A stretch of DNA of 8,949 bases from JARYMI01 sp964550915 (GTDB lineage: Bacteria; Acidobacteriota; Aminicenantia; Aminicenantales; UBA8522). Made by a program: the position numbers and the translations under genes. Each line of letters opens with the position of its first letter. Position 1 is the first letter of the stretch. Under the pieces are notes generated by a model, which saw only the letters and a list, made by a program, of their open reading frames with translations, had not been told where the DNA came from and did not search any database. Positions 1 to 6,561 of this stretch are shown here, in pieces. The DNA lies in contig CAZKBY010000108.1 of assembly GCA_964550915.1 (NCBI GenBank), positions 1-8,949 on the forward strand, read 5' to 3'.

Positions 1-9
1 ACCTTGTGG

Positions 10-27
10 ACAGGCTCAACAGGCTCA
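10..27. repeat. Perfect tandem 9-bp direct repeat
   Basis: ACAGGCTCA occurs twice back to back at 10-18 and 19-27 with no mismatch. Nine bases is a multiple of three, so in a coding frame it would duplicate three residues (TGS-TGS in frame 1, or the similar DRL-NRL in frame 3). It may be a small slippage duplication or chance. Confidence 0.6.
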
Positions 28-35
28 TTCAATAA

Positions 36-113
36 CACCTCCCGACTCTGAACAAGGCCATCGAGGAATCAGGCCGCAAGCCCCTCAAGGCGCCGGTAAA
101 AATCAAGCTTTAG
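36..113 (+). pseudogene. Possible 3' tail of a convergent gene, perhaps degraded
   Basis: After a TAA at 33-35, the plus-strand frame reads HLPTLNKAIEESGRKPLKAP and then VKIKL before a TAG at 111-113. The codons from 48 onward mostly end in G or C, as in the confident genes of this window, and the peptide has the look of a basic C-terminal tail. The same frame just before the TAA reads LVDRLNRLIQ, also protein-like, so the TAA could be a real end, a disabling stop, or part of a frameshifted region. No start codon or upstream body is in the window, and no family can be named. This could equally be chance; confidence is low. Confidence 0.25.
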
Positions 114-220
114 GCCAGCGCCGCGCATTTCTTAAAATCGAAACAAACTAAGTCGGCTGCGCCAGGGAAGTTCAGGTTTTTTTGACATCCCTTTCCATCG
201 TCTTTAATGCAAGCGTAATG

Positions 221-250
221 ATCTTTGATGCTTTCGAGCCGGCCAAAGAT
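221..250 (-). terminator. Hairpin at the end of the serine hydrolase gene, weak terminator candidate
   Basis: ATCTTTG at 221-227 pairs perfectly with CAAAGAT at 244-250. An inner three-base pairing, GCT 230-232 with AGC 237-239, closes a four-base loop. The structure overlaps the last base of the TAA stop at 250-252. It has no U-tract on the minus-strand side, so it is not a textbook intrinsic terminator. It could protect the 3' end of the mRNA or be incidental. Confidence 0.25.
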
Positions 251-1926
251 TATTCCTTGACGAACACGATGCCGGCAACCCGGCCCAGGTTGAGCTTGAA
301 GCCGCTGATCTTGTTGCCCTTATCCCGGACAAAATCCAAATTGAAGAACCCCGCGGCGAACTGGTCAGGCGCCATGGCCTTAAGCGGTGTCGGCGGGATA
401 CTGCGGAAACTGACGACGAGCGTTCCCTTGCCGACATCCAATCGATAATGCGCGCCCAGAAGCTCCTCGCTTACATAGGTTCCAGCGTATCCTTCGATTT
501 TGGCTTCAGTCAGGGGCTTTACTGGAGCCGCCTTTACGAATTTCGTGGCTTCACCTCTCCCTTTGAAAACGGCCGTCGCCGGGCGGCCCGCTTCTTGCGG
601 TGGGAACTCGATCGTCACGGGAAAGGGCGCCTCCAGAGCCGCGAATGTCGTAGGGCTCGTCGGCGTCAGGATAAATTCCCGGCCGAAGACGGCCGCCTTA
701 AGCTTGTCCTTATCCACAGAAACGACTATCCATTGGCCGAAACGTTCATCCCGGTAGTTCCCGGTCTTGTCCTCGAGCTCTTTCTGTGACAGTGGGAATG
801 GCTTGGGCTTCTCCATCTCGGCCTTGGCCGGCTCTTTAATCAAGTCGGCGAGATAGATGTCGGCCACCCTAAGACAGAGCTCGCTTGGGTTGATACTGCT
901 TAGGTTGGCCAGGCATATCACCGAAAATTTCTGTTCAGGGAAGCGGGAAATCGCCGCCCGGAAGCCGGCCCATGCTCCCCCGTGCCCGACATGTTTCAAT
1001 CCCTTGTGCTCTGTGACAACAAGTCCGAACGCATAATCCAATTTCTTCCCGCTGTTGAGGACTCCGACCGCATGCAGCATCTCTATCAGTTCCTGGCCGA
1101 GCTTGTTGTTATAAAATGCCTGGTCCCAAAGGTAGAGGTCTTCGACCGAGGTGTACACGTTCCCGTCGCCTGTTTCATCCCAGTTACTCATGCTCAGCCT
1201 GTAGCCCTTCTCGATCTGCTCGTAGCCGGTGGCCCTGTTCCTGATGATCTGACGGTGGTCGTCCTGGTACAAGGTATGAGTCATCCCTAACGGCTGAAAG
1301 ATGCGGTCCTGGGCGAATTGGTTGAGCGTTTGACCGCTCACTTTCTCCACGATCTGGCCCAGCAGAAAGTAGCCCGTGTTCGTGTAAGAATACTCTTCGC
1401 CCGTCGGGTAGTTCAGTCTTTTCTGCTGAAAGATAATCCGCAAGGCTTCGTCCACGTTGGGGCAATCGGACTCCGGTCGGAAGCCGGCCAGCATGAGGAG
1501 TCCGTTATAGTCCCGTAGCCCGCTTGTATGATGGATGAGATGCCGGACAGTGATCGGACGCCCATACTGAGGCAAAGCCGGAAAATATTTCCGGATATCG
1601 TCGTCAAGCGAGAGCTTGCCATCACGGGCCAGCATGGCGACGCAGGTCGCCGTGAACTGCTTCGATACAGAGCCGATGTCAAAAATCTTGTCCGGCGTCA
1701 TGACGATTCCGTCCTCAAGCCTGGCCATCCCGTAGCCCCGCTTGTAGATGATCCGGCCGTCCCGAATCACCGCCAGGGCGCAGCCCGGGGTGGTCGTCGC
1801 ATCCCATTGGGCGAAGACCTTGTCCACCCTGTCCGTTGTCTCGTCGCCCGCAAAAAGGGACACAGCCAGTATGACAGCCAGCCAGGGAAGCCAAAGCCTG
1901 CTGGAAAAGAGCAGTGGTTTGTTCAC
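250..1926 (-). CDS. Exported class C beta-lactamase-family serine hydrolase
   Basis: A 558-residue penicillin-binding-protein/beta-lactamase-fold hydrolase (Pfam Beta-lactamase, MEROPS S12-like). From the chosen GTG start it begins MNKPLL with a hydrophobic segment at about 11-26 ending AVSLFAG, a likely signal peptide, so it acts outside the cytoplasm. The catalytic motifs are all present: SVSK at 86-89 (nucleophile Ser86, Lys89), YTN at 181-183, and HGG at 315-317 in place of KTG. Residues about 380-558 lie beyond the catalytic domain and look like two beta-rich, lipocalin-like repeats (starting near KTGNYRDE 387 and GYAGTYVS 479), as in many esterase or D-aminopeptidase members. The substrate cannot be read from sequence; true beta-lactam resistance is not implied. 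GTG at 1926 is preferred because GGAGG lies five bases upstream; an ATG at 1938 in the same frame is the alternative but contains that GGAGG inside its own codons. The gene follows the M14 peptidase by about 120 bases. Confidence 0.9.
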   Translation of the reverse strand: MNKPLLFSSRLWLPWLAVILAVSLFAGDETTDRVDKVFAQWDATTTPGCALAVIRDGRIIYKRGYGMARLEDGIVMTPDKIFDIGSVSKQFTATCVAMLARDGKLSLDDDIRKYFPALPQYGRPITVRHLIHHTSGLRDYNGLLMLAGFRPESDCPNVDEALRIIFQQKRLNYPTGEEYSYTNTGYFLLGQIVEKVSGQTLNQFAQDRIFQPLGMTHTLYQDDHRQIIRNRATGYEQIEKGYRLSMSNWDETGDGNVYTSVEDLYLWDQAFYNNKLGQELIEMLHAVGVLNSGKKLDYAFGLVVTEHKGLKHVGHGGAWAGFRAAISRFPEQKFSVICLANLSSINPSELCLRVADIYLADLIKEPAKAEMEKPKPFPLSQKELEDKTGNYRDERFGQWIVVSVDKDKLKAAVFGREFILTPTSPTTFAALEAPFPVTIEFPPQEAGRPATAVFKGRGEATKFVKAAPVKPLTEAKIEGYAGTYVSEELLGAHYRLDVGKGTLVVSFRSIPPTPLKAMAPDQFAAGFFNLDFVRDKGNKISGFKLNLGRVAGIVFVKE

Positions 1927-2045
1927 GTTCACCTCCATATCCCAGCCTGTATTATTGCGAAGCTGGACTCGAAAAACAGCATAATTAATCGGGCTGCGTA
2001 CAGATCCCGATGTCGCCGAGGTCGGGGAGGTAAAGAAGAAACGGG
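1927..2045 (-). other. Gap between the M14 peptidase and serine hydrolase genes, with two small hairpins
   Basis: About 120 bases separate the two exported-hydrolase genes. On the minus strand ATCGGG (2011-2006) can pair with CCCGAT (1993-1988) across a 12-base loop, and CCAGC (1966-1962) with GCTGG (1946-1942) across a 15-base loop just before the start. Neither is followed by a U-tract. An AATAAT -10-like hexamer lies near 1950-1955, but I see no convincing -35. The genes may be co-transcribed or the second may have its own weak promoter. Confidence 0.35.
1932..1936 (-). promoter_or_regulatory. Shine-Dalgarno that decides the serine hydrolase start
   Basis: GGAGG on the minus strand sits five bases before GTG 1926-1924. 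The ATG at 1938 would place this motif within codons 1-3 and has only a poor GCTGGG-like match upstream, so initiation at the GTG is more likely. Confidence 0.6.
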
Positions 2046-4997
2046 CTATAGATTCTTCCAGTTCAGCATGGCGTTGAAGATCAGGAAATAGGAGCCTCGC
2101 GTCTGGTTTCGCCAGGTGGGGTTGAAGCTGAACATGATGATATGGCCATCGCCCAGCTTGCAATCGACAAGCGCCGGCGCGCCTGCCATCTCCTCTCCGT
2201 TGGCCAGTCCGCCGCTGATGAGAAGGTTTTTGACGTCTGAGGTAAACTTGATAACAGTCCGCACCCTGGCAGCGGCCTCTCTCTGGCCCCCGAAGGGCCG
2301 CTCTTCGGCCATCTCGTCGGGAGGCCCGCCGGCTTGTTGAGCGCCCGCCTTTTCTCTTTTCTCCTTCTCGGCCTTTTGCCACTCCTCGACGGTTTTCTGG
2401 CCGAGGTCGCGCGGCCGGCCCTGCGGGATATCGGAGTCAGTAGCGCTCCCTCGACCTGAGACTCGGCCTGCAGCTGCTCTGCCCATCGGACCAAGCATCC
2501 CGGCCCTAAAACCGCCGAAACCTCCTGTGACGAACACAGGCGCCTGGTTGAAATAGACTCCGAGCGTCTCATCATACCCGTAGACGATGGGGCTGGCCTG
2601 ATCAGCTACATCTGCCCTGAAGACTCCGCCCCGAGCCCATAGATTGGGCGTTTGCTTGATTGAGATTCCCTGCGCCAGCCCGAGCTGGATGGGCAACATC
2701 GAGCTATTGGCGATGGTGATGAACACCCCGCCTGCCTTGATGAAGTCCCTGAGATGGATCATACCCTCGAATTCCAATCCTCCTCTCATATCGTCCGTTG
2801 ACGCCTGCCTCCCCAGGTTCGGTGTGAGCTCTGTTTTCTTCCAGGGCTGAGGCTTATCACCCGTGAGGCCCTGAAGAACGCTCAGGCCGTCGCCGCGCGA
2901 CTGCCCGAACAGAATGACATCATACGTGTCGCGCAGCCGGGCGTTGTCCCGAACCGCCTGGACATCGATATAATCATAAGGGATTCCGAGCTCATCAAGC
3001 GCGATCCTCAGCCAGCCCTCATCCTGAGTGGATTGCCAGGTGTGCATCACCGCGATTTTCGGCAGAACGAGGTCATGGACGGCAACATCGGGCACAGCCG
3101 CGACCCCGTAAATCCTGATTCCATTCTTCTCTCCTGCCTGAACGAGGAGACTCTCCAGGTCATTGCTGTTCTGGTCTGCGCGCAGGATGAAACTTCCAGC
3201 ATTGAACTCTTTTCCCTGGACCTCGAATGCTTTTTCGGCCACCTGAATTTTAAGGTCCTTTTGTTTGAAAAGGAACGAAGCAATCTGATTGTCGGCGTTG
3301 TGACTGATGATATAAGCCAGGGCTGAGCCATCGCCGCCAAGCTTGCTCACCCCTCCCGGTGCCTGGATCTTCCCCCTCAGCAAGGTCATCGGCGCGTCGA
3401 GCACCGCTACGTCCTCAACCCGCACCGTCTTGACATTAAATAACGGTCCCATCGTCCACCCGACATCATCATACGGCCGCGGGTCGTTGACGTTGAAATA
3501 CTGCTTGTCCAACATCATATCCGCCATCCGGGAATACGGCTGGTCCATGCGCACGACATAGCTCCCTGCGGTAAACTCGTCTTTTCCCACCTTAAGCGGG
3601 GCATCCGCCCGGTGGATTTCCACTCCCTGCAACTGCAGTAATTCGAGCAAGCTGGCCACCTGCCCCGGCCGCGGGTCATCGCCCGGGAAGATATAAGCCG
3701 CCGGCCCTTCTGCCCGGGCCTTGGCCACCGACCGCTTGCCTTTCAGCCAAAAATTCTCCATGAACCGCACCGCGTTCGTAGCCACGGCGTTCATGCCGAC
3801 GAGAATGGCGCTCTCCTGAAGGTTGACATTGTTGCGAATCGACCATAGGGTTCTCGCCAAGGGCGGATTCGGCCGGTACCAATCCCGGTCGCCCCTGGCC
3901 GTGATCACTCGGGTGCTTCCGTCGCCAGCTCCCTGGGTCTCGTAAAACCGTCCGATCGCGTTATGGCAGTTGGCGGCGAAGAAAGCGTAATTCGGCGCCC
4001 AGCCGTCGTAGAATCCGTGAGTCCACACTCCTGGCACCCCCTGCCGAGTCAGGTCGTTGACCTCTTGATAGGCCAGCAGTTGCCACTCGTCGATAACGAT
4101 CGGATCGAGCCAGGCGTTGTAAGGTCCGGTCCCCGTCGAGATGTAAAGGTGCGAGATTGATTCATGAAGATCGTGCATGACCTGGGGATGAAAATCAAAG
4201 AAGACCTTGAGGATGTGGCGGCTCAGGGCGAGCGAAAGGCCGAGGTTATCGCGGTTGTTGTCGTGGGCGACATATTTGCCCCAATAAACGAGTCTGCTCG
4301 GCACATCCGCCTTGGGGTCCTTGCGCCGAGCCATGGAGATATCGACCTGCTTGTCCCTGCCGTCTACCTCGAGAATCGGCGTGATGAGGATAATGGCATT
4401 GTCGCGGATGACCCGGATGAAGGGGGATTCATCCACGGCGAGACGGTAGGCGAGCTCCATGAGCATCTCGACCGAGCCGGTCTCGCTCGAGTGCATCCCG
4501 CCCGTGGCCCAGTAAACGGGCTTGGCCTTGCGGATGAGGCTCTGGGCTTCGGCGTCGCTGAGCTTGCGGGGGTCAGCCAGACGGGCGTTGATCTGCTTGT
4601 AACGGTCCAGGTTGGCAATCGTCTGTTCATCGGCGACGGCTACAACAATCCAATCGCGGCCTTCCTCGGTCTTCCCGACGTTGAATATCTTGACACGCGA
4701 CGACGCAGCGTCCAGCGCCCTCATGTACTTGTAGACCTCAGACGAATAGCTCAAAACGTCTGCCGCCCCGGCGATATGTCCAAGCACTTCAAGCGGCGTC
4801 GGCACGCGGGAAGAGTAGGGCATGGTGCTGACATACTTCGTCATGAAATGCGGGTCCGTCGTGAACTTCTGTATTTGCCTGGTGTATTCTTCGTGGATTT
4901 TTTGCTGAGCGGAGACCGCCGGAGGGAAAACAAGAAAACACAAAATGAGCCCGAAAAGCCCGTTTCTCAAGAAGCGAGAAGCCGTTGAGCAAGACAT
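2046..4997 (-). CDS. Exported M14-family zinc carboxypeptidase-like protein with GATase-like C-terminus
   Basis: A 983-residue protein predicted to be exported: basic start, hydrophobic core at about 13-25 and PAVSA-QQ at 26-32 as a likely signal peptidase I site. Residues about 60-360 carry an M14 metallocarboxypeptidase domain. GGMHSSE at 166-172 gives the HxxE zinc pair (His169, Glu172); NNRDN at 247-251 matches the Asn-Arg substrate-binding segment; MHDLHES at 274-280 supplies the third zinc ligand (His275 or His278); and YETQG with Glu353 is a candidate catalytic glutamate. Residues about 645-826 (IAVMHTW onward) resemble a class I glutamine-amidotransferase-like fold, here without an assignable active site. 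A Gly/Arg-rich then charged stretch at about 827-908 interrupts it before a conserved-looking end (FSFNPTWR). Large M14 proteins of this layout are common in Acidobacteriota and Bacteroidota and are presumed peptide scavengers. The ATG at 4997 has AGGAGGT four bases upstream; the stop is TAG. Confidence 0.92.
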   Translation of the reverse strand: MSCSTASRFLRNGLFGLILCFLVFPPAVSAQQKIHEEYTRQIQKFTTDPHFMTKYVSTMPYSSRVPTPLEVLGHIAGAADVLSYSSEVYKYMRALDAASSRVKIFNVGKTEEGRDWIVVAVADEQTIANLDRYKQINARLADPRKLSDAEAQSLIRKAKPVYWATGGMHSSETGSVEMLMELAYRLAVDESPFIRVIRDNAIILITPILEVDGRDKQVDISMARRKDPKADVPSRLVYWGKYVAHDNNRDNLGLSLALSRHILKVFFDFHPQVMHDLHESISHLYISTGTGPYNAWLDPIVIDEWQLLAYQEVNDLTRQGVPGVWTHGFYDGWAPNYAFFAANCHNAIGRFYETQGAGDGSTRVITARGDRDWYRPNPPLARTLWSIRNNVNLQESAILVGMNAVATNAVRFMENFWLKGKRSVAKARAEGPAAYIFPGDDPRPGQVASLLELLQLQGVEIHRADAPLKVGKDEFTAGSYVVRMDQPYSRMADMMLDKQYFNVNDPRPYDDVGWTMGPLFNVKTVRVEDVAVLDAPMTLLRGKIQAPGGVSKLGGDGSALAYIISHNADNQIASFLFKQKDLKIQVAEKAFEVQGKEFNAGSFILRADQNSNDLESLLVQAGEKNGIRIYGVAAVPDVAVHDLVLPKIAVMHTWQSTQDEGWLRIALDELGIPYDYIDVQAVRDNARLRDTYDVILFGQSRGDGLSVLQGLTGDKPQPWKKTELTPNLGRQASTDDMRGGLEFEGMIHLRDFIKAGGVFITIANSSMLPIQLGLAQGISIKQTPNLWARGGVFRADVADQASPIVYGYDETLGVYFNQAPVFVTGGFGGFRAGMLGPMGRAAAGRVSGRGSATDSDIPQGRPRDLGQKTVEEWQKAEKEKREKAGAQQAGGPPDEMAEERPFGGQREAAARVRTVIKFTSDVKNLLISGGLANGEEMAGAPALVDCKLGDGHIIMFSFNPTWRNQTRGSYFLIFNAMLNWKNL

Positions 4998-5001
4998 TTC
5001 G

Positions 5002-5008
5002 ACCTCCT
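5002..5008 (-). promoter_or_regulatory. Strong Shine-Dalgarno of the M14 peptidase gene
   Basis: AGGAGGT on the minus strand, followed by CGAA and the ATG at 4997. It is a seven-base perfect anti-16S match and fixes the start. Confidence 0.8.
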
Positions 5009-5010
5009 AA

Positions 5011-5040
5011 AACAAATCGATCATCCAATTGCGATTCGTT
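5011..5040. repeat. Nine-base inverted repeat just upstream of the M14 Shine-Dalgarno
   Basis: AACAAATCG (5011-5019) and CGATTCGTT (5032-5040) are inverted copies with one mismatch, separated by 12 bases. In the minus-strand transcript the mismatch becomes a G-U pair, giving a complete nine-pair stem two bases before AGGAGGT. It could act as an operator at the DNA level or as a stem affecting ribosome access; the sequence does not distinguish these. Confidence 0.4.
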
Positions 5041-5066
5041 TATCATAGACACCGAGGGGAAGTCAA
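5039..5066 (-). promoter_or_regulatory. Possible sigma-70-type promoter for the exported hydrolase genes
   Basis: On the minus strand TTGACT (5066-5061, five of six to consensus) lies 16 bases from GATAAA (5044-5039, four of six). Transcription would begin near 5032, some 35 bases before the M14 start and within the inverted repeat at 5011-5040. A TATGAT hexamer at 5047-5042 is a better -10 but sits only 13 bases from the -35. The position in the 91-base gap after the methyltransferase gene fits a new transcription unit. Confidence 0.35.
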
Positions 5067-5076
5067 TTTGAGTTGA

Positions 5077-5087
5077 GCAATTATTGC
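5077..5087. repeat. Short perfect palindrome after the methyltransferase stop
   Basis: GCAAT-T-ATTGC is a perfect inverted repeat of five-base arms around one base, two bases beyond the TGA stop of the MttB-like gene and just upstream of the candidate -35. It is short enough to be chance; its place makes it a possible operator half for the downstream unit. Confidence 0.3.
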
Positions 5088-5088
5088 A

Positions 5089-6546
5089 TCAGGGCAGTCT
5101 TTCGAGACCAGCTTTTCTCGCTTCTCCAATTATGATCTTTTGAAGTTCCTGGATAAGCGCCGCCTCAGGCAAGGCCGGTGGATTTTGCTCGATAAGCTGC
5201 TTCACGCGGTCGGATGCCCGATCGGCCATTGTTTTTTTACCGAGCTCTGTCCAGGCATCGTAAGTTTCGCGGTCAGTAACAACGGGAAACGTGTGCTCAA
5301 GACGGTACCATTTCCGCGTATGGGCTAGAGTCAGAAACTGCATCTCCTCTCCAAGCGAGTCGAATACATCGAGCGCCAGCGGCTCATCGCGCTGGGAGAT
5401 GCCCTCGATCAGACGATAAGCCAGGCCGCAGATCTCATTGTCGATGACCAGCTTTTCTAAGCTCTGCGAGCTCTCGAAGTTGAGCATGCCGGGCCCTGAG
5501 ACGACGTTGATACCAGCCAAGGCCGCCAGCACAGCGCCGATCCCGGTCTCCAGCCCGGCCTGGGAATCGTTGACCTTGGAATCGCTCAGACCCATGTAGG
5601 CGTGCGTCGGCAATTTCAGGTATTTTCCGATCTGCGCGTAAGCGACATCGATCATCATCGTCTCGATGGCACCCATGGGAGTCGTGCCACGCCGCATGTC
5701 AAAACTCGAGGGCGAGCCTCCGAAGATGACCGGAGCGCCGGGCCTGGCCAGTTGAGAGATAACCAAGCCGGAGAGGTTTTCCGCGACATGCTGGACGAGT
5801 GTTCCAGCGATGGTCACGGGCGAAGTCGCGCCGGTCATCCCCATCGAAATAAGCTCGGAAGGAATTCCCGCCCGGCTGCAATCGACGAGGCTCTGGGCCG
5901 TGAGGTTGCTCCATTTGAGGGGAGGGGAGGGGCAGGCGTCAAAGATGGCCAGGGGCTTTGCGGCCAGATTTGCCTCGCTTCCCCTGACAGCCACAAGCAT
6001 ATCGAGCATTGGCTTGAACCCTTCCACTCGAAATGTACCCGTGACCACAGGCTTGGATGAATACTTCAGGCAAATATAGAGGCGGTAGACGTCGGCAATC
6101 TCTTCCGGCACGTCTGAGCTGATAAGACCGGTGCTCTGGAAGTGGAAATGGGGAAGCACCTCGGTCAACCGGCAGAACTTGATGAGGTCTTCGGTCACTG
6201 CCTTCCTCTCCACCTGGGTTCCGTGGTCGAGAATGGTCACGGCCGCTGATCCCGGATCAAAATGAACCCAATCACTCCCGACGACATACTCCTTCTCGCC
6301 CGTCCTGTCATAAAGCGTGATTGTTGTAGGAGCGGAACAGAGACAGTCTTCGATAAGACGACGCGTGAACTTGACGCGTCTTGCGCTCTCGTCGATTTCC
6401 ATCCCGGCTTCCCTGAGAAGAGTCAGGGCCGCCTCGTTCTCCACGAAAACGCCGTATTTTTCCAGAAGAAGAAAGGCTTCATCGACGATTTTTCTGATAA
6501 AAGACTTGCTTAAAAGATCGAGCTTCGGTCTTTTTGGCTTGATCAT
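5089..6546 (-). CDS. MttB-superfamily cobamide-dependent methyltransferase, non-pyrrolysine type
   Basis: A 485-residue cytoplasmic protein of the trimethylamine methyltransferase (MttB) superfamily, about the length of the bacterial glycine-betaine member MtgB. Recognisable family segments are HFDPGSAAV at 95-103, HFHFQSTGL at 133-141, SMGMTGATSPVT at 234-245, FGGSPSSFDMRRG at 275-287, and HAYMGLSDSKVND at 315-327. The reading frame runs to a TGA with no internal TAG, so it lacks the pyrrolysine of archaeal MttB. Known non-pyrrolysine members demethylate quaternary amines (glycine betaine, proline betaine, carnitine, gamma-butyrobetaine) and methylate Co(I) on a partner corrinoid protein. 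The substrate here is unknown. The partner is almost certainly the protein encoded 15 bases upstream. ATG 6546 has a modest AAGGGG five bases upstream, suggesting translation coupled to the preceding gene. The family call is firm; the substrate is inference. Confidence 0.93.
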   Translation of the reverse strand: MIKPKRPKLDLLSKSFIRKIVDEAFLLLEKYGVFVENEAALTLLREAGMEIDESARRVKFTRRLIEDCLCSAPTTITLYDRTGEKEYVVGSDWVHFDPGSAAVTILDHGTQVERKAVTEDLIKFCRLTEVLPHFHFQSTGLISSDVPEEIADVYRLYICLKYSSKPVVTGTFRVEGFKPMLDMLVAVRGSEANLAAKPLAIFDACPSPPLKWSNLTAQSLVDCSRAGIPSELISMGMTGATSPVTIAGTLVQHVAENLSGLVISQLARPGAPVIFGGSPSSFDMRRGTTPMGAIETMMIDVAYAQIGKYLKLPTHAYMGLSDSKVNDSQAGLETGIGAVLAALAGINVVSGPGMLNFESSQSLEKLVIDNEICGLAYRLIEGISQRDEPLALDVFDSLGEEMQFLTLAHTRKWYRLEHTFPVVTDRETYDAWTELGKKTMADRASDRVKQLIEQNPPALPEAALIQELQKIIIGEARKAGLERLP

Positions 6547-6561
6547 GGTTTCCCCTTTGGC

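Larger units (their letters stand above)
1..249. other. Left-edge intergenic region with a possible convergent gene tail
   Basis: No complete gene is visible here. The stretch contains a perfect tandem 9-base repeat (ACAGGCTCA at 10-18 and 19-27), a short plus-strand reading frame ending at the TAG at 111-113 (listed separately), a T7 tract at 177-183, and a hairpin at 221-250 that touches the stop codon of the serine hydrolase gene. No clean GC-stem-plus-U-tract terminator was found on either strand, although two transcripts would converge here if the plus-strand tail is real. Confidence 0.5.
4998..5088 (-). other. Gap between methyl-transfer operon and exported hydrolase unit
   Basis: This 91-base gap is the only sizeable break between the right-hand and left-hand gene groups. 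It is noticeably AT-richer than the genes and holds the palindrome at 5077-5087, the candidate promoter at 5039-5066, the inverted repeat at 5011-5040 and the Shine-Dalgarno at 5002-5008. No intrinsic terminator with a U-tract for the upstream operon is visible. Confidence 0.5.

Noticed and set aside
114..183. Imperfect GC stem (about 117-167) followed by T7 at 177-183, considered as a plus-strand terminator.
   Set aside because: The stem has bulges and a loop of some 30 bases, and the T-tract is well separated from it, so it does not meet the usual pattern.
250..1926. Antibiotic-resistance beta-lactamase.
   Set aside because: The HGG third motif and long C-terminal beta-rich domains point to esterase/peptidase-type members of the family, not a dedicated resistance enzyme.
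1528..2091. A 187-codon plus-strand reading frame opposite the start of the serine hydrolase gene.
   Set aside because: Antisense shadow; no ribosome site or domain, and the opposite strand holds the SVSK catalytic region.
1939..2382. The serine hydrolase frame remains open upstream to 2382, giving a 710-residue reading.
   Set aside because: The extension overlaps the end of the M14 gene in another frame, reads as Arg/Gly-rich shadow sequence, lacks a ribosome site, and would bury the signal peptide inside the protein.
2081..2575. A 164-codon minus-strand frame within the M14 gene.
   Set aside because: Same strand but different frame; it is Arg/Ser-rich and coincides with the low-complexity part of the M14 protein, so it is a composition artefact.
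4164..4988. A 274-codon plus-strand reading frame opposite the 5' part of the M14 gene.
   Set aside because: It lies wholly antisense to a gene with clear signal peptide and zinc motifs; the translation has no recognisable domain and is explained by GC-rich codon bias.
5089..6546. Pyrrolysine-containing MttB.
   Set aside because: There is no TAG within the 485-codon frame, and the protein reaches full family length at a TGA.
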